DNA of 64,000 bases, taken from CAYHCE01 sp964355015 (lineage in GTDB: Bacteria > Cyanobacteriota > Cyanobacteriia > PCC-6307 > Cyanobiaceae). Below the pieces are notes generated by a model. The model searched no databases and had not been told where the DNA came from. It saw only the letters and a program-made list of their open reading frames with translations. Every line of letters begins with the position of its first letter. The stretch's first letter is position 1. The DNA lies in assembly GCA_964355015.1 (NCBI GenBank), contig CAYHCE010000003.1:1-64000 (forward strand), written 5' to 3'. Positions 24,389 through 33,316 of the stretch are shown here, one piece after another. The translations under genes were made by a program, and so were the position numbers.

Positions 24389-25405
24389 ATGACGTCCGAC
24401 GCCAGCCTGGTCCCGGGTACCGATTCGAATCAGGACACCGGATTCAGCAAGGAGCAGCGTCGTGCCGACCGCCTGATGACCGAAGGCATCGAGGACCTGG
24501 TTCAGCCCCTGTTCAGGGTGAATCGTGGCCTCGGCTGGTTGCGTCTGTTCGCCCTGCTGGTGCCTTCGCTCGCCTGTCTGTGGATGTACTGGCAGGAACC
24601 CAGCTTGGTTCTGGCCCTGCCCTGGCTGGTGGCGAGTACGCTGCTCTACGCCTTCGTGATGATCAGCACCCACGACATCAGTCACGCCACCCTGCTTGAC
24701 TTCGGTGACATCGAACAGGCCGTGGGCTGCGCACTGAGCTGGCCGATCGGCTGGCCCTATCGCACCTACCGCAATCTGCATCAGCTCCATCACCGCATGA
24801 ATGGGATGGACCTGCGCGACCCGGAGCGGCGGGAACCGTCCGCGGAGGAGGAGGCCAGGGCCGGTGCGCTGCGGCGTCTCCACTTCCAGCATCCCTTCTG
24901 GATCAGCGTGCTCGTGTTCGGCGGCCTGCAATTGATTGTGTCGATGTTCTGGTTTGGCTGGAAACTGCGCGACAGCCATTCACGCCTGGTCGCCGGGATG
25001 GTCACCGACCTGATCGGTATCCTGGTGGTGCAGGCCGCCCTGTTCGCCTGGGCGATCAGCCAGGGCCAGTTGGTCAGGCTGATCCTGATGCTGGTGGTGG
25101 TGGAGCGGCTGGTGGGCGCTGTGATGCAGGTGCGGGGCATGATCGAGCACCACAGGCTCTGGCACCCCAATAGCACCTATGAGCTCACCCAGCTCTATAC
25201 CTCGCGCAACATTGCCGCCGGTCCGCTGCTGAATGTGCTGATGGGAGGCCTGCCGCATCACTCGCTGCATCATGCCTATCCGTCGATCCCCTATGACCGG
25301 CTGCCCGAAGCCACGGCCATCGCGGAGGCGGCACTGATCAGCCACGGCAAACCACCGCTGCCGAAGGTGGGCAACTACATGGAGGGTCTGGCCCTGCTGC
25401 TGTGA
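24389..25405 (+). CDS. Membrane fatty acid desaturase family protein
   Basis: This 338-residue integral membrane di-iron protein carries the three histidine boxes: HDISH (in MISTHDISHATL), HQLHH (in NLHQLHHRMNGMD) and HHSLHH (in LPHHSLHHAYPSIPYDRLP). Hydrophobic spans lie at about residues 52-95 and in the middle. The family includes acyl-lipid desaturases and carotenoid hydroxylases/ketolases, and I cannot assign the substrate. The spacing of the boxes and the final HHSLHHAYP recall the beta-carotene hydroxylase/ketolase side of the family. The gene stands alone, convergent with the following small membrane gene. Confidence 0.8.
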   Translation: MTSDASLVPGTDSNQDTGFSKEQRRADRLMTEGIEDLVQPLFRVNRGLGWLRLFALLVPSLACLWMYWQEPSLVLALPWLVASTLLYAFVMISTHDISHATLLDFGDIEQAVGCALSWPIGWPYRTYRNLHQLHHRMNGMDLRDPERREPSAEEEARAGALRRLHFQHPFWISVLVFGGLQLIVSMFWFGWKLRDSHSRLVAGMVTDLIGILVVQAALFAWAISQGQLVRLILMLVVVERLVGAVMQVRGMIEHHRLWHPNSTYELTQLYTSRNIAAGPLLNVLMGGLPHHSLHHAYPSIPYDRLPEATAIAEAALISHGKPPLPKVGNYMEGLALLL

Positions 25406-25418
25406 AGCCTGGCGCCGC

Positions 25419-25718
25419 TCAGCGGGAGGTCAGCTTGGCCAGCCACCAGCGCACTCCCACCAGCAGGAAGCGGGGATCATGCAAGAACTCCGGTGCCGTT
25501 CTCTCCACGGCGTGACCGCCGAACTGAAAGGCCCAACCGCCCGCGAAGAGAACCAAAGCCGTGCTCCACAGGCCTGGCAGCCAGAAGACCAGACAGACCA
25601 GCACCAGGGAGATCACGATCAGCGGGATGCCGATGAGATGGCAGAGCTGATTGGTGGGGTGCTGATGGCTCTGCGCGTAGCGCTCGATCCACTCGCTCCA
25701 GGGCCTTCCGGCAAGCAT
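25419..25718 (-). CDS. Mpo1-like / DUF962 small membrane protein
   Basis: This 99-residue protein has two hydrophobic spans (IPLIVISLVLVCLVFWLPG and ALVLFAGGWAFQFGGHA). The conserved pattern of the family is visible: YAQSHQHPTNQLCHLIG, then GWAFQFGGHAVERTAPEFL and the C-terminal DPRFLLVGVRWW. Mpo1 of yeast is a dioxygenase acting on 2-hydroxy fatty acids, and the histidines here are the candidate metal ligands. The bacterial role is not established. Its neighbour is a fatty acid desaturase on the opposite strand, which is suggestive only. Confidence 0.8.
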   Translation of the reverse strand: MLAGRPWSEWIERYAQSHQHPTNQLCHLIGIPLIVISLVLVCLVFWLPGLWSTALVLFAGGWAFQFGGHAVERTAPEFLHDPRFLLVGVRWWLAKLTSR

Positions 25719-25788
25719 CGCTCAGCTGCCACCGTGTAAGTTCACTGCACCCTAGCGATCAACGCCCTAACCCCGCCTCGTGCCGGCC

Positions 25789-27516
25789 TCAGAAGCTGCT
25801 CAGCTTGCTCGGAGTAGGGAGCGTGCCTCCCGAAGGGAGGGAGCTGGGCAGCTGGCTGCGCGCATGGTTGTAGCCAGCGTGAAAGATCTGGTTGTAACTC
25901 TTCCACTCCATGAAAGGGTAGTGCCCAATCTCAGGCCTCAGCACCACATCGGCAAGGTGTTCCTGTGACTGAGAGGCAGCGTGGGAGGCACACATCATTG
26001 CGTTGATGATGGTTTTACCGAGGGAGGGTCTGCGCCGCTGCCGGTTCACACCATATTGATTGGCGGAATCCGGCTCTACATCCAGCGAGATGGCGATGAT
26101 CCTCCCATCGGTCAGGTGCCGGGCCGGACCGATCGGAAGATTATTCAGGATTCCGCCATCCACATGCAGTTCTCCAGTAGGGTCTTCAACGGGCGGAAAG
26201 ATTCCCGGCACTGACATGCTGGCGATCACAGCCGTGGGAATGTCGCCAGCGGTCCAGGCTTGCAGTTGATTGGTGGAGAGATTCGTGGAGAAACACTGCA
26301 GCACCAACCAGCTGTCCTGGATCATCGAGCAACCGAAGAAGGCCGCAAGCTCACGCCGGGAATTGGACAACGAAAACAGGGAGTCGCGGGGAATGGTGAT
26401 TGTGTAGGGCTTGGCGTCGATGATCACCCGCTCGAGGTGCCCGAGGATCTGATGCGCGGTCAGTTCAAAGGCTGCCAGGGAGGAAACGAGCGCTCCAATG
26501 CTCACGCCCATCACCATGTCGATGTCGTTGACCTGGAGCTCCTGCAGGGCCGCGATCGCCCCCACATGGGCAAAGCCCCTGGCACCACCCCCGCCCAGAA
26601 CCAGAATGTTCTGGAGACGCAGCACCGTGCGGGCCAGGCGCTCCAGATGGCTGTGCTGGGCCGCTTTGATGTTGAGCACGAAGGCAAAGCTCCTGCCGCT
26701 GAACCAGCCCTGCGTGCTGGGGCATTCCTGGTCCATGGGCCAGAGCCGAACCAGGATGGTCTCCGAATCCATGCGGTCGGGAAGTTCGGCACGATCAACG
26801 GTTCCATCACTGAGAATCACCAGCCGGTCGATCAGCTTCTGATTCCTCCAGCTCACCGCCAGTGGATCGTCCGTGATCAACACCTGAAGACTGCGCGCTT
26901 TGGTGGCTTCCGTCAGCTGGTGGTGGAGATCAGCTTCGCTGCTGCAGTGGCTGGTGATGGCAGGGCCTTCAAAGGCGATGCTGCTGCCCGCCTGGCTGCG
27001 CAGATGGCTGGCCAGCTCCACCAGGACCTGGCGTGTGAGTGTGGACTCCGGATGGAGATTGTGAATCAGAATGGTGTTGAGAGGGGATTGCCTTGGGTCC
27101 CGTCCGATGGAGGCGGCTTCGGCCAGCGATGCCAGCAGCAGAGTCTGAAATTCCGCCGATTGATGCAGCATCTGCTGGAGATCTTCCTTGCCGAACCGGA
27201 AGTACTCAAGATCGGTCAGCGCGATCGCTGAGGCGGATCGTGGTTCCTCACAGAACAGCCCGTATTCACCCACCAGATCCCCTTGCACCACTTTCCGGAA
27301 GCAGCAGGTGGTGTGTTCCAGTCCGCCGCTGAACAGGCCGAGGATTCCCGATTCAATCACGTAGGCGAAATCGGCCGACTCGCCTTCCCGGAAGAGAACA
27401 TCGCCCTCCTCGATCCAGCCTGTCTGCGGGTTCAGGGCCTCGAGGCAACGGGAGGGAATGCTTCGGAACATCCGGGAGTGTTCGAAGACCTTCTGCAGCC
27501 GCTCCCTCGTCGTCAT
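25789..27516 (-). CDS. Patatin-like phospholipase with N-terminal cyclic-nucleotide-binding domain
   Basis: This 575-residue protein resembles the bacterial neuropathy-target-esterase group. Residues about 15-130 form a cNMP-binding (CRP-like) fold with LFREGESADFAYVIESG and GDLVGEYGLFCEEPRSASAIA. A linker follows. The patatin domain begins near residue 305 with the oxyanion loop LGGGGARGFAHVGAI, the nucleophile elbow GVSIGALVS (GxSxG) and the catalytic Asp in VDGGILNNLPIGPAR. It should hydrolyse lysophospholipids or related acyl esters, possibly gated by ligand binding to the first domain. It has codon composition slightly less GC-rich than its neighbours. Confidence 0.88.
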   Translation of the reverse strand: MTTRERLQKVFEHSRMFRSIPSRCLEALNPQTGWIEEGDVLFREGESADFAYVIESGILGLFSGGLEHTTCCFRKVVQGDLVGEYGLFCEEPRSASAIALTDLEYFRFGKEDLQQMLHQSAEFQTLLLASLAEAASIGRDPRQSPLNTILIHNLHPESTLTRQVLVELASHLRSQAGSSIAFEGPAITSHCSSEADLHHQLTEATKARSLQVLITDDPLAVSWRNQKLIDRLVILSDGTVDRAELPDRMDSETILVRLWPMDQECPSTQGWFSGRSFAFVLNIKAAQHSHLERLARTVLRLQNILVLGGGGARGFAHVGAIAALQELQVNDIDMVMGVSIGALVSSLAAFELTAHQILGHLERVIIDAKPYTITIPRDSLFSLSNSRRELAAFFGCSMIQDSWLVLQCFSTNLSTNQLQAWTAGDIPTAVIASMSVPGIFPPVEDPTGELHVDGGILNNLPIGPARHLTDGRIIAISLDVEPDSANQYGVNRQRRRPSLGKTIINAMMCASHAASQSQEHLADVVLRPEIGHYPFMEWKSYNQIFHAGYNHARSQLPSSLPSGGTLPTPSKLSSF

Positions 27517-27549
27517 CCCGTCTGTGCGGCGCTGTTGAACTGGGGCTGA

Positions 27550-29010
27550 TTATCCCTCTACCCTTGCCGGCCGCTGCCGGCGCGCCTGGATCGCCGGATC
27601 CAGCGGCAGATTGAGTTGCTGCTGCAGTACACCCAGTTTCAGGGCCACTTCCTGCAGTTCCCGCTCCGGTTCCGAACCCCGCACCAGGCCCGCTCCGGCC
27701 GTGAGTTCCAGCTGGTCGCCGTGCAGACGCCCGCTGCGGATGGCCACCCGCAGCTCGGCGTCGCCGGCGCTGTCGATCCAGCCGATCGGGGCGGCGTAGT
27801 GGCCTCGCTCGAACGGTTCCAGGCTGCGCAGCCAGGCCATCGCTTCCCGCCGGGGGAGCCCCGCCACAGCCGGTGTGGGGTGCAGCGCCGCCGCCAGCGC
27901 CAGTGGCTGCTGCTCCCCCAGAGCCGCGGTGATGGGCGTGTGCAGATGCACCAGCTGGCCGTGCCGGGCCAGGCGGGGATGGCGGGGGCGGCGAGGCGTC
28001 AGGCCCGCCTCACCCAGCACCTGGGTGATCGCCTCCACCACCAGCTCATGCTCATGCCGGTCCTTGAGGGAGTGGGTGAGCTGGTCGGCGGCGGCACCCG
28101 AGGGGGCGGTGCCCGCCAGGGCATCACTGCGCAACTGGCCCTGGCGCACCGCCAGCAGCCGCTCCGGCGAGGCGCCGATCAGGGCTGCACCCTCCCGTTG
28201 CTGCCACAGGAAGCGACAGCTGCCGGGCTGATGGCGCCGCAGATGGGCCAGCAACTGGAGCGGATCGAGCGGGCGGTCGAGCTGCAACTGCTGCCGCACC
28301 GCCACCACCAGCTTGCGCAGGGCGCCGCTCTCCACCAGTTCCAGGGCACGCGTCACCGCTTCGCGGTAGCCAGCTTCCCAGGGGGAACGGCTGGCGATGC
28401 CCGGGCCCCTGCCCAGAGGGAGCTCCGCCTCGGGATCCGCCGGCAGCCGTTCCAGTCGGCGGGCCTGCTCCCAGAGCTCCTCGGCCACAGCCCTGGCGGT
28501 GACATCCCCGCCCAGACTGCGCTGCAGCCTCAGCCAGCAATGGCGGCCCTGGCGGCTGAGTTGCCAGCGGGGCAGCACCGCCTCCACACCGGCCACGCCA
28601 TTGCCTTCCTGCAGCGGGCTGTCGAAGAAGGAGAAGGCCAGCAGGACCCGGGGCCGCGCCGCGGCGGGGCAGGACTGGGGCACCTGCACCAGCCGGCTCA
28701 GGCTCACGGCGCTGAACCGCTGGGCCAGCTCGAAGCGGCGTGGACCGCTCAGAACAAGGCTGTTGGTGTGGCCCGTTGCGGCCAGGCAGAGCCCGGGGGC
28801 GCCATCCCAGAGGAAGCGGAAGCGATGGCCATCTCCCAGGTGGGGCAGCAGCGCCAGCGGGTCGCGAGCGGGAACCGGCAGCGCCAGGCTGAGCACGCCC
28901 TCCTCCTCGAGCTGCCGCGCCGCGAGGGCGGCGGCTGCCAGCAGATCGGTGAAGGGAGGGGCGACCTGCACCAGGGGGAGGGCCGGGAGCGGCGGGGGGA
29001 AGCTGCTCAA
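27550..29010 (-). CDS. menF: Isochorismate synthase (phylloquinone pathway)
   Basis: It converts chorismate to isochorismate, the first step of menaquinone/phylloquinone synthesis. The chorismate-binding domain is clear: GALRKLVVAVRQQLQLDR, FLWQQREGAALIGASPERLL, ALAGTAPSG, LKDRHEHELVVEAI, HLHTPITAAL, LHPTPAVAGLPRREAM and AIRSGRLHGDQLELTAGAGLVRGSEPERE. The start is uncertain. The TTG at 29010 gives 486 residues and avoids menA, whereas an ATG at 29073 would overlap the divergent menA start by 25 bp. It shares a promoter region with menA. Confidence 0.92.
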   Translation of the reverse strand: MSSFPPPLPALPLVQVAPPFTDLLAAAALAARQLEEEGVLSLALPVPARDPLALLPHLGDGHRFRFLWDGAPGLCLAATGHTNSLVLSGPRRFELAQRFSAVSLSRLVQVPQSCPAAARPRVLLAFSFFDSPLQEGNGVAGVEAVLPRWQLSRQGRHCWLRLQRSLGGDVTARAVAEELWEQARRLERLPADPEAELPLGRGPGIASRSPWEAGYREAVTRALELVESGALRKLVVAVRQQLQLDRPLDPLQLLAHLRRHQPGSCRFLWQQREGAALIGASPERLLAVRQGQLRSDALAGTAPSGAAADQLTHSLKDRHEHELVVEAITQVLGEAGLTPRRPRHPRLARHGQLVHLHTPITAALGEQQPLALAAALHPTPAVAGLPRREAMAWLRSLEPFERGHYAAPIGWIDSAGDAELRVAIRSGRLHGDQLELTAGAGLVRGSEPERELQEVALKLGVLQQQLNLPLDPAIQARRQRPARVEG

Positions 29011-29048
29011 ATGTATGGGTCCTCTCCGGTCCGACGTCTCCGCTGCCC

Positions 29049-30017
29049 ATGTCCGACCCCAAGGTCGTCGCAAGCCGTTACGCCTGCACGGATCCAGCCC
29101 GTCGCCGGCTGTGGAGGGCAGCCGTCAAGTGGCCGATGTATTCGGTGGCGGTGATGCCCGTGCTGCTGGCCGCCGGCTGGCTGGCCGGCCAGGGACAGGT
29201 TCCGCGCTGGGACCAGCTGCTGGGGTTCCTTGTGGCTGCCGTGCTGCTGCTGGGCTGGGAGAACCTGGCCAACGATGTCTTCGATGCCGACACCGGCGTG
29301 GACCGGCACGGCAAGCCCCACTCCGTGGTGAACCTCACGGGTCGGCGCGATCGGGTGGTGCTGCTCGCCCATGCCTGCCTGGTGTTGGGTCTGGCCCTGA
29401 TCGCCCTGGTGGCGGCGCGCAGCAGCCCGGCGGTGTTCGCCCTGGTGCTGGCCTGCTGCGGCCTGGGGTACGCCTATCAGGGTCCGCCGCTGCGTCTGGG
29501 CTATCGCGGGCTGGGGGAGCCCCTCTGCTGGCTGGTGTTCGGGCCACTGGCCACTGCTGCCGCTCTCCTGGCACTGGCACCGCTGGGTGAGGAAGGGTTT
29601 GCCGCCGCTGTCCCCTGGCGCACGGCCTTTCTGCTGGGCGGCGGTCCTGCCGTCGCCACCACCCTGGTGCTGTTCTGCTCCCATTTCCATCAGGTGGAGG
29701 AGGACGCCGCCCACGGCAAGCGATCCCCGGTGGTGCGGCTCGGCACGGAGGCTGCCGCGGCCCTGGTGCCCTGGTTCATCGCTGTGGCCCTGGCTGTCCA
29801 GTGGTCGCCGGTGCTGCTGGGTCGCTGGCCGCTCACGGCCCTGCTGGGGGTGATCGGCCTGCCGCCGGCCCGCGCCCTGATCGCGCTGCTGCGCGATCAC
29901 CACGACTCACCGGAGCGGATCAGCGGCAGCAAGTTCCTGGCCCTGAAGTTCCAGGCCTACAACGGGCTTGGCCTGGCCTCCGGCCTGGCGCTGGGCCCCT
30001 GGCTGGCCGGCCGGTGA
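29049..30017 (+). CDS. menA: 1,4-dihydroxy-2-naphthoate phytyltransferase
   Basis: A UbiA-family membrane prenyltransferase, 322 residues, which attaches the phytyl chain to DHNA in phylloquinone synthesis. The first Asp-rich motif is NLANDVFDADTGVD and the second is in HFHQVEEDAAHGKRSPVVRLG. GYAYQGPPLRLGYRGLGE lies between them. About nine hydrophobic segments are visible. It starts 38 bp from the preferred divergent start of menF and overlaps menC by GTGA, so menA-menC are translationally coupled. Confidence 0.94.
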   Translation: MSDPKVVASRYACTDPARRRLWRAAVKWPMYSVAVMPVLLAAGWLAGQGQVPRWDQLLGFLVAAVLLLGWENLANDVFDADTGVDRHGKPHSVVNLTGRRDRVVLLAHACLVLGLALIALVAARSSPAVFALVLACCGLGYAYQGPPLRLGYRGLGEPLCWLVFGPLATAAALLALAPLGEEGFAAAVPWRTAFLLGGGPAVATTLVLFCSHFHQVEEDAAHGKRSPVVRLGTEAAAALVPWFIAVALAVQWSPVLLGRWPLTALLGVIGLPPARALIALLRDHHDSPERISGSKFLALKFQAYNGLGLASGLALGPWLAGR

Positions 30018-31159
30018 GGCTCCGCTGGTGCCCGTTCCGGCTGCCCCTGCCCCTGCCCCTGGTCACGGCCGGGGGCAGCCTGGCCGAGAAGCGTGGCTGG
30101 TTGCTGCGGCTGGAAGACGACAGCTCTTCTGGCCCAGCTCCGATCGGCTGGGGCGAGGCGGCGCCGCTGGAGCCCGATCCCGGCTGCCAGGCCCGGGCCC
30201 TGCAACGGCTGGCTGAGGCGATCGAGGCCCTGGGCCCCGAGCTCGACCGCGAGAGGCTGGAAGCCCGTCTGCCGTTCCTGCCGGCGCCGCTGGCCTTCGC
30301 GCTCGGCGCGGCCCTGGCGGAGAGCGATGGGTTGGTGGGAGGGGCCGTTGGCTGGCTGCCGGCACCCGCCTCCGCCGTGCTGCTGCCGGCCGGAGAGGGA
30401 GCCGTCGCCGCGCTGGAGCTGGCTTTGCAGGCGGTGGAGGCATGGTCCCAGGGACCGGGACCGTCGCCACGGCAGCGTGGGGGCACGGACCCTCCCTTCA
30501 CCTGCAAGTGGAAGGTGGCGGCCGCGGGCGACGCCGCGGAGCAACGGCTGCTGGAGGTGCTGCTGCAGCGGCTGCCGGCGGGAGCGCGCCTGCGGCTGGA
30601 TGCCAACGGCGGCTGGGATCGGGCCACGGCCTCGTCCTGGGCGGCGCGCCTCGCCGTTGATGGCCGCCTGGAGTGGCTGGAGCAGCCCCTCGATCCCGCT
30701 GACCACGAAGGGCTGGCGGCCTTGGCCGCCGGTCCGCCGCCGGTTCCGGTCGCCCTGGATGAATCCCTGCGCCTGGATCCGGCGCTGCGGCAGCTCTGGA
30801 GCGGCTGGCAGGTGCGCCGCCCCTGCCAGGAAGGTGATCCGCGGCCCCTGCTGGCGCAGCTGCGGGCCGGCGCGCCGCGGCTGATGCTGAGCACCGGCTT
30901 CGAGACGGGGATCGGTCGGCGCTGGCTCGACCATCTCGCCGCGCTGCAGCTCCTCGGGCCCACCCCCACCGCTCCTGGCCTGGCGCCGGGCTGGTCCCCC
31001 GCCGGCGCCCTCTGCGCCGGCGAACCGGAACAGGTGTGGCAGACGGCAGCGTCCGCGGCGGGTCGGGAGCCGGACACGAGCGTTCAGGGATGGCTGATCA
31101 CCTCACGGGGGCCCCTGGATTCGCCAGAGTTGGGTCAGCCGCCGCACCTGCCCCGATGA
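30014..31159 (+). CDS. menC: o-Succinylbenzoate synthase
   Basis: An enolase-superfamily dehydratase, 381 residues from the GTG at 30014 inside the menA stop. It forms o-succinylbenzoate from SHCHC. The catalytic lysine region is CKWKVA, the metal ligands are in RLDANGGWD, LEWLEQPLD and VALDESLR, and the late part has LMLSTGFETGIGRRW. Sequence conservation is moderate in the first 150 residues, as is common for this family. Its stop overlaps the next gene's ATG. Confidence 0.9.
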   Translation: MRLRWCPFRLPLPLPLVTAGGSLAEKRGWLLRLEDDSSSGPAPIGWGEAAPLEPDPGCQARALQRLAEAIEALGPELDRERLEARLPFLPAPLAFALGAALAESDGLVGGAVGWLPAPASAVLLPAGEGAVAALELALQAVEAWSQGPGPSPRQRGGTDPPFTCKWKVAAAGDAAEQRLLEVLLQRLPAGARLRLDANGGWDRATASSWAARLAVDGRLEWLEQPLDPADHEGLAALAAGPPPVPVALDESLRLDPALRQLWSGWQVRRPCQEGDPRPLLAQLRAGAPRLMLSTGFETGIGRRWLDHLAALQLLGPTPTAPGLAPGWSPAGALCAGEPEQVWQTAASAAGREPDTSVQGWLITSRGPLDSPELGQPPHLPR

Positions 31160-31461
31160 GCCTCACCCAACAGGAGATCCTGGCTGATTCCGCCCCCTGG
31201 GTCGGAGCGCTGCTCAATGTCGTGCCGGGCCTGGGCACGGGCTACATCTACCAGCGTCGCTGGAAGGCCTACTGGATCACCTCGGCACTGAGCACCGGCT
31301 GGTTCGCTCTGGGGATCGTGCTGGGCCAGGGGAGCGACCCTGCCACGGCGGCCAGCGCGGATCCGCAGAACCAGCTGATCGGCCTGGGAGGGTTGCTGCT
31401 GCTGGCCGCCGTCACTGCGGTGGAGGCGGGCCTGGCCGCCCGGCGGGCGCGCCAGGCCTGA
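31156..31461 (+). CDS. Small membrane protein of unknown function in the men cluster
   Basis: This 101-residue protein starts MSLTQQEILADSAPW, with its ATG overlapping the menC stop. Two or three hydrophobic segments (VGALLNVVPGLGTGYIY, WITSALSTGWFALGIVLG, LIGLGGLLLLAAVTAVEAGLAA) suggest an integral membrane protein. GLGTGYIYQRRWKAYW is a conserved-looking motif also seen in small TM2-like proteins. Coupling to menC and menE suggests co-expression but not necessarily a role in quinone synthesis. Confidence 0.72.
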   Translation: MSLTQQEILADSAPWVGALLNVVPGLGTGYIYQRRWKAYWITSALSTGWFALGIVLGQGSDPATAASADPQNQLIGLGGLLLLAAVTAVEAGLAARRARQA

Positions 31462-31498
31462 CCAGGGCAGGCCCCGCTTCGCCGCCGAGCTCCTTGCC

Positions 31499-32722
31499 AT
31501 GCCCCTGCTCCTCTCCACGGAAGGCGATCCGGCAGAAACGGCCGCGCGGCTCGAAGCGGCCTGGCGGCAGGGCCACCTCGTGGGGCTGTGCGCCCCGCAG
31601 GAACGGGATCCGCTCTCCCTCGCGCTAGGCACCGGGCTCGATGGCTTCGGCCCGGGCGTGGTGGTGGGCAGCGGCGGCAGCAGCGGCGGCCGGCGCTGGT
31701 GCGTCCAGCCCCTGGCCCATCTGGTGGCCTCGGCCCGGGCCACGGGCCGCTGGCTGGAGGCGATCGGCCTCGAACCGGCCCGCTGCCTGCACCTCGATCC
31801 CCTGCCGCTGCATCACGTGAGTGGATTGCTGCCGTTGCTGCGGGCCCGCCTCTGGGGTGGCCCGCTGCAGGTGTTGCCGCCAGCGCTGCTGCGCCGGCCC
31901 GAGGATCTGGTGGCGAAGGTTCCCCTGTCCGCCGAACGCCCGGCCTTGCTCTCCCTGGTTCCCACCCAGCTGGCCCGGCTGCTGGCCAGCCCGGCCGCCA
32001 CCGACTGGCTGCGGGGCTGTGCCCTGATCTGGGTGGGTGGCGCTGCCCTGCCGCCGGATCTGGCCGTCCGGGCCCGGGCGGCCGGGATCCGGCTCTCCCC
32101 CTGCTACGGCGCCACCGAGACGGCGGCGATGGCGGCTGCCCTTCCCCCCGCAGCGTTCCTGGCGGGGGCGGCTGGCTGCGGCGCGGCCCTGCCCGATGTG
32201 GAGCTGCGCTGCGCCGCCGCGGACGGCGCCATCGCCGTGCGCACGGAGCGGCTGAGCCCGGGCTGGCTGGCGGCCGACGGCAGCGGTCTGCGCCCCTTTG
32301 CGGTGGAGGCCGGCTGGTGGCGCAGCGGCGACGCGGGCCGGCTGGGGCCGGCGGGGCTGGAGGTGATCGGCCGGCTGGACGGGGCGATCAGCTGCGGGGG
32401 AGAAACGGTCTTCCCTGAGCAGGTGGAGGAGCTGCTGCGAGGCTGGGCCCGCCAGCAGGACCTTCCCCTCGGCGCCCTGCTGCTGCTGCCGCTGGCCGAT
32501 CCGCTCTGGGGGGAGCGGCTGGCGGCGCTCGTCCGCCCCGAGCAGCCCGGCGACGCCAGCCGGCTGCTCGGGCTGCTCAGCGAGCTGGCCGTGCGATTGC
32601 CTCCGCCCCAGCGCCCCCTGCGCTGGCACCACTGCCCCGAGCTGGCTCCGAGCGCCAGCGGCAAGTGGGAGCGGCCCCGCTGGCGAGAGTGGCTGGAGCG
32701 CACCGCGGCCCCCGGCCTGTGA
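31499..32722 (+). CDS. menE: o-Succinylbenzoate-CoA ligase
   Basis: This 407-residue ANL-superfamily adenylating enzyme activates o-succinylbenzoate with CoA. Motifs are SGGSSGGRRW (P-loop-like A3), HHVSGLLPLLRARLWGG, WVGGAALPP, LSPCYGATETAAM (A5), WWRSGDAGRLGPAGLEVIGRLDGAISCGGETVFPEQVEE (A7-A8) and SASGKWERPRW with the catalytic lysine. It is shorter than typical MenE because the N-terminal portion is compact, as in other picocyanobacteria. It follows menA-menC and the small membrane gene on the same strand. Confidence 0.92.
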   Translation: MPLLLSTEGDPAETAARLEAAWRQGHLVGLCAPQERDPLSLALGTGLDGFGPGVVVGSGGSSGGRRWCVQPLAHLVASARATGRWLEAIGLEPARCLHLDPLPLHHVSGLLPLLRARLWGGPLQVLPPALLRRPEDLVAKVPLSAERPALLSLVPTQLARLLASPAATDWLRGCALIWVGGAALPPDLAVRARAAGIRLSPCYGATETAAMAAALPPAAFLAGAAGCGAALPDVELRCAAADGAIAVRTERLSPGWLAADGSGLRPFAVEAGWWRSGDAGRLGPAGLEVIGRLDGAISCGGETVFPEQVEELLRGWARQQDLPLGALLLLPLADPLWGERLAALVRPEQPGDASRLLGLLSELAVRLPPPQRPLRWHHCPELAPSASGKWERPRWREWLERTAAPGL

Positions 32723-32790
32723 CGGAAGGGTTGCGCGCGGGTGACGCCGGAGCGGGAAGCGGCTAAAAGCTGGGCAGTTGCGCCCCACGG

Positions 32791-33069
32791 ATGACCCAGA
32801 CCCCTGACACCGAGCTTGCCAACAAGAAACTGGCCGCCGGTCTGCTGGGCATCTTCCTCGGCGCCTTCGGTATCCACAAGTTCCTGCTCGGCTACACCAC
32901 GGCCGGGGTGATCATGCTGGTGGTTTCGGTGGCCGGTGGGGTGGTCACCTGCGGCATCGCAAGCTTCGTGATGGGCGTGATCGGCCTGATCGAGGGGATC
33001 ATCTACCTCACCAAAACGCCCGAGGAGTTCAAGGCCACCTACATCGACGCCAAGAAGGAGTGGTTCTGA
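32791..33069 (+). CDS. TM2 domain-containing protein
   Basis: A 92-residue membrane protein with the TM2 pattern: KKLAAGLLGIFLGAFGIHKFLLGY, a turn, then GVIMLVVSVAGGVVTCGI and GLIEGIIYL. The GIHKFLLGY segment is the family hallmark. The function is not known; the domain occurs in many small bacterial membrane proteins. Its stop overlaps the next start codon (ATGA). Confidence 0.85.
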   Translation: MTQTPDTELANKKLAAGLLGIFLGAFGIHKFLLGYTTAGVIMLVVSVAGGVVTCGIASFVMGVIGLIEGIIYLTKTPEEFKATYIDAKKEWF

Positions 33070-33272
33070 TGCGAGCCCCCCTGGCCCTGCGGTCCCGTTC
33101 TGATCAGAAGCCTGCCCTGCTGCTGGTGCTGGCCGTGGCCGCGCTCACCAGTTTCAGCCTGTTCGGTGCCATCGCCGGCGATGGACTCCACCCTCTGGCC
33201 CTGGTGGTGAGCCTGCTGCCGCTGCAGCTGGCCGCCCTGCTCTGGGCGTTCAGCCGGGTGGGCAGAGCCTGA
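33069..33272 (+). CDS. Small two-span membrane protein, unknown
   Basis: This 67-residue protein starts at the ATG overlapping the TM2 gene stop. It has a basic N-terminus (RAPLALRSRSDQK) and two hydrophobic helices (ALLLVLAVAALTSFSLFGAIA and LALVVSLLPLQLAALLWAF). No family is recognised. Tight coupling supports it being a real gene co-expressed with the TM2 protein. Confidence 0.6.
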   Translation: MRAPLALRSRSDQKPALLLVLAVAALTSFSLFGAIAGDGLHPLALVVSLLPLQLAALLWAFSRVGRA

Positions 33273-33316
33273 GCGGCCCAGAAGACGGACCGATCCAGCC
33301 GCTGGCGGTGGTTCGC

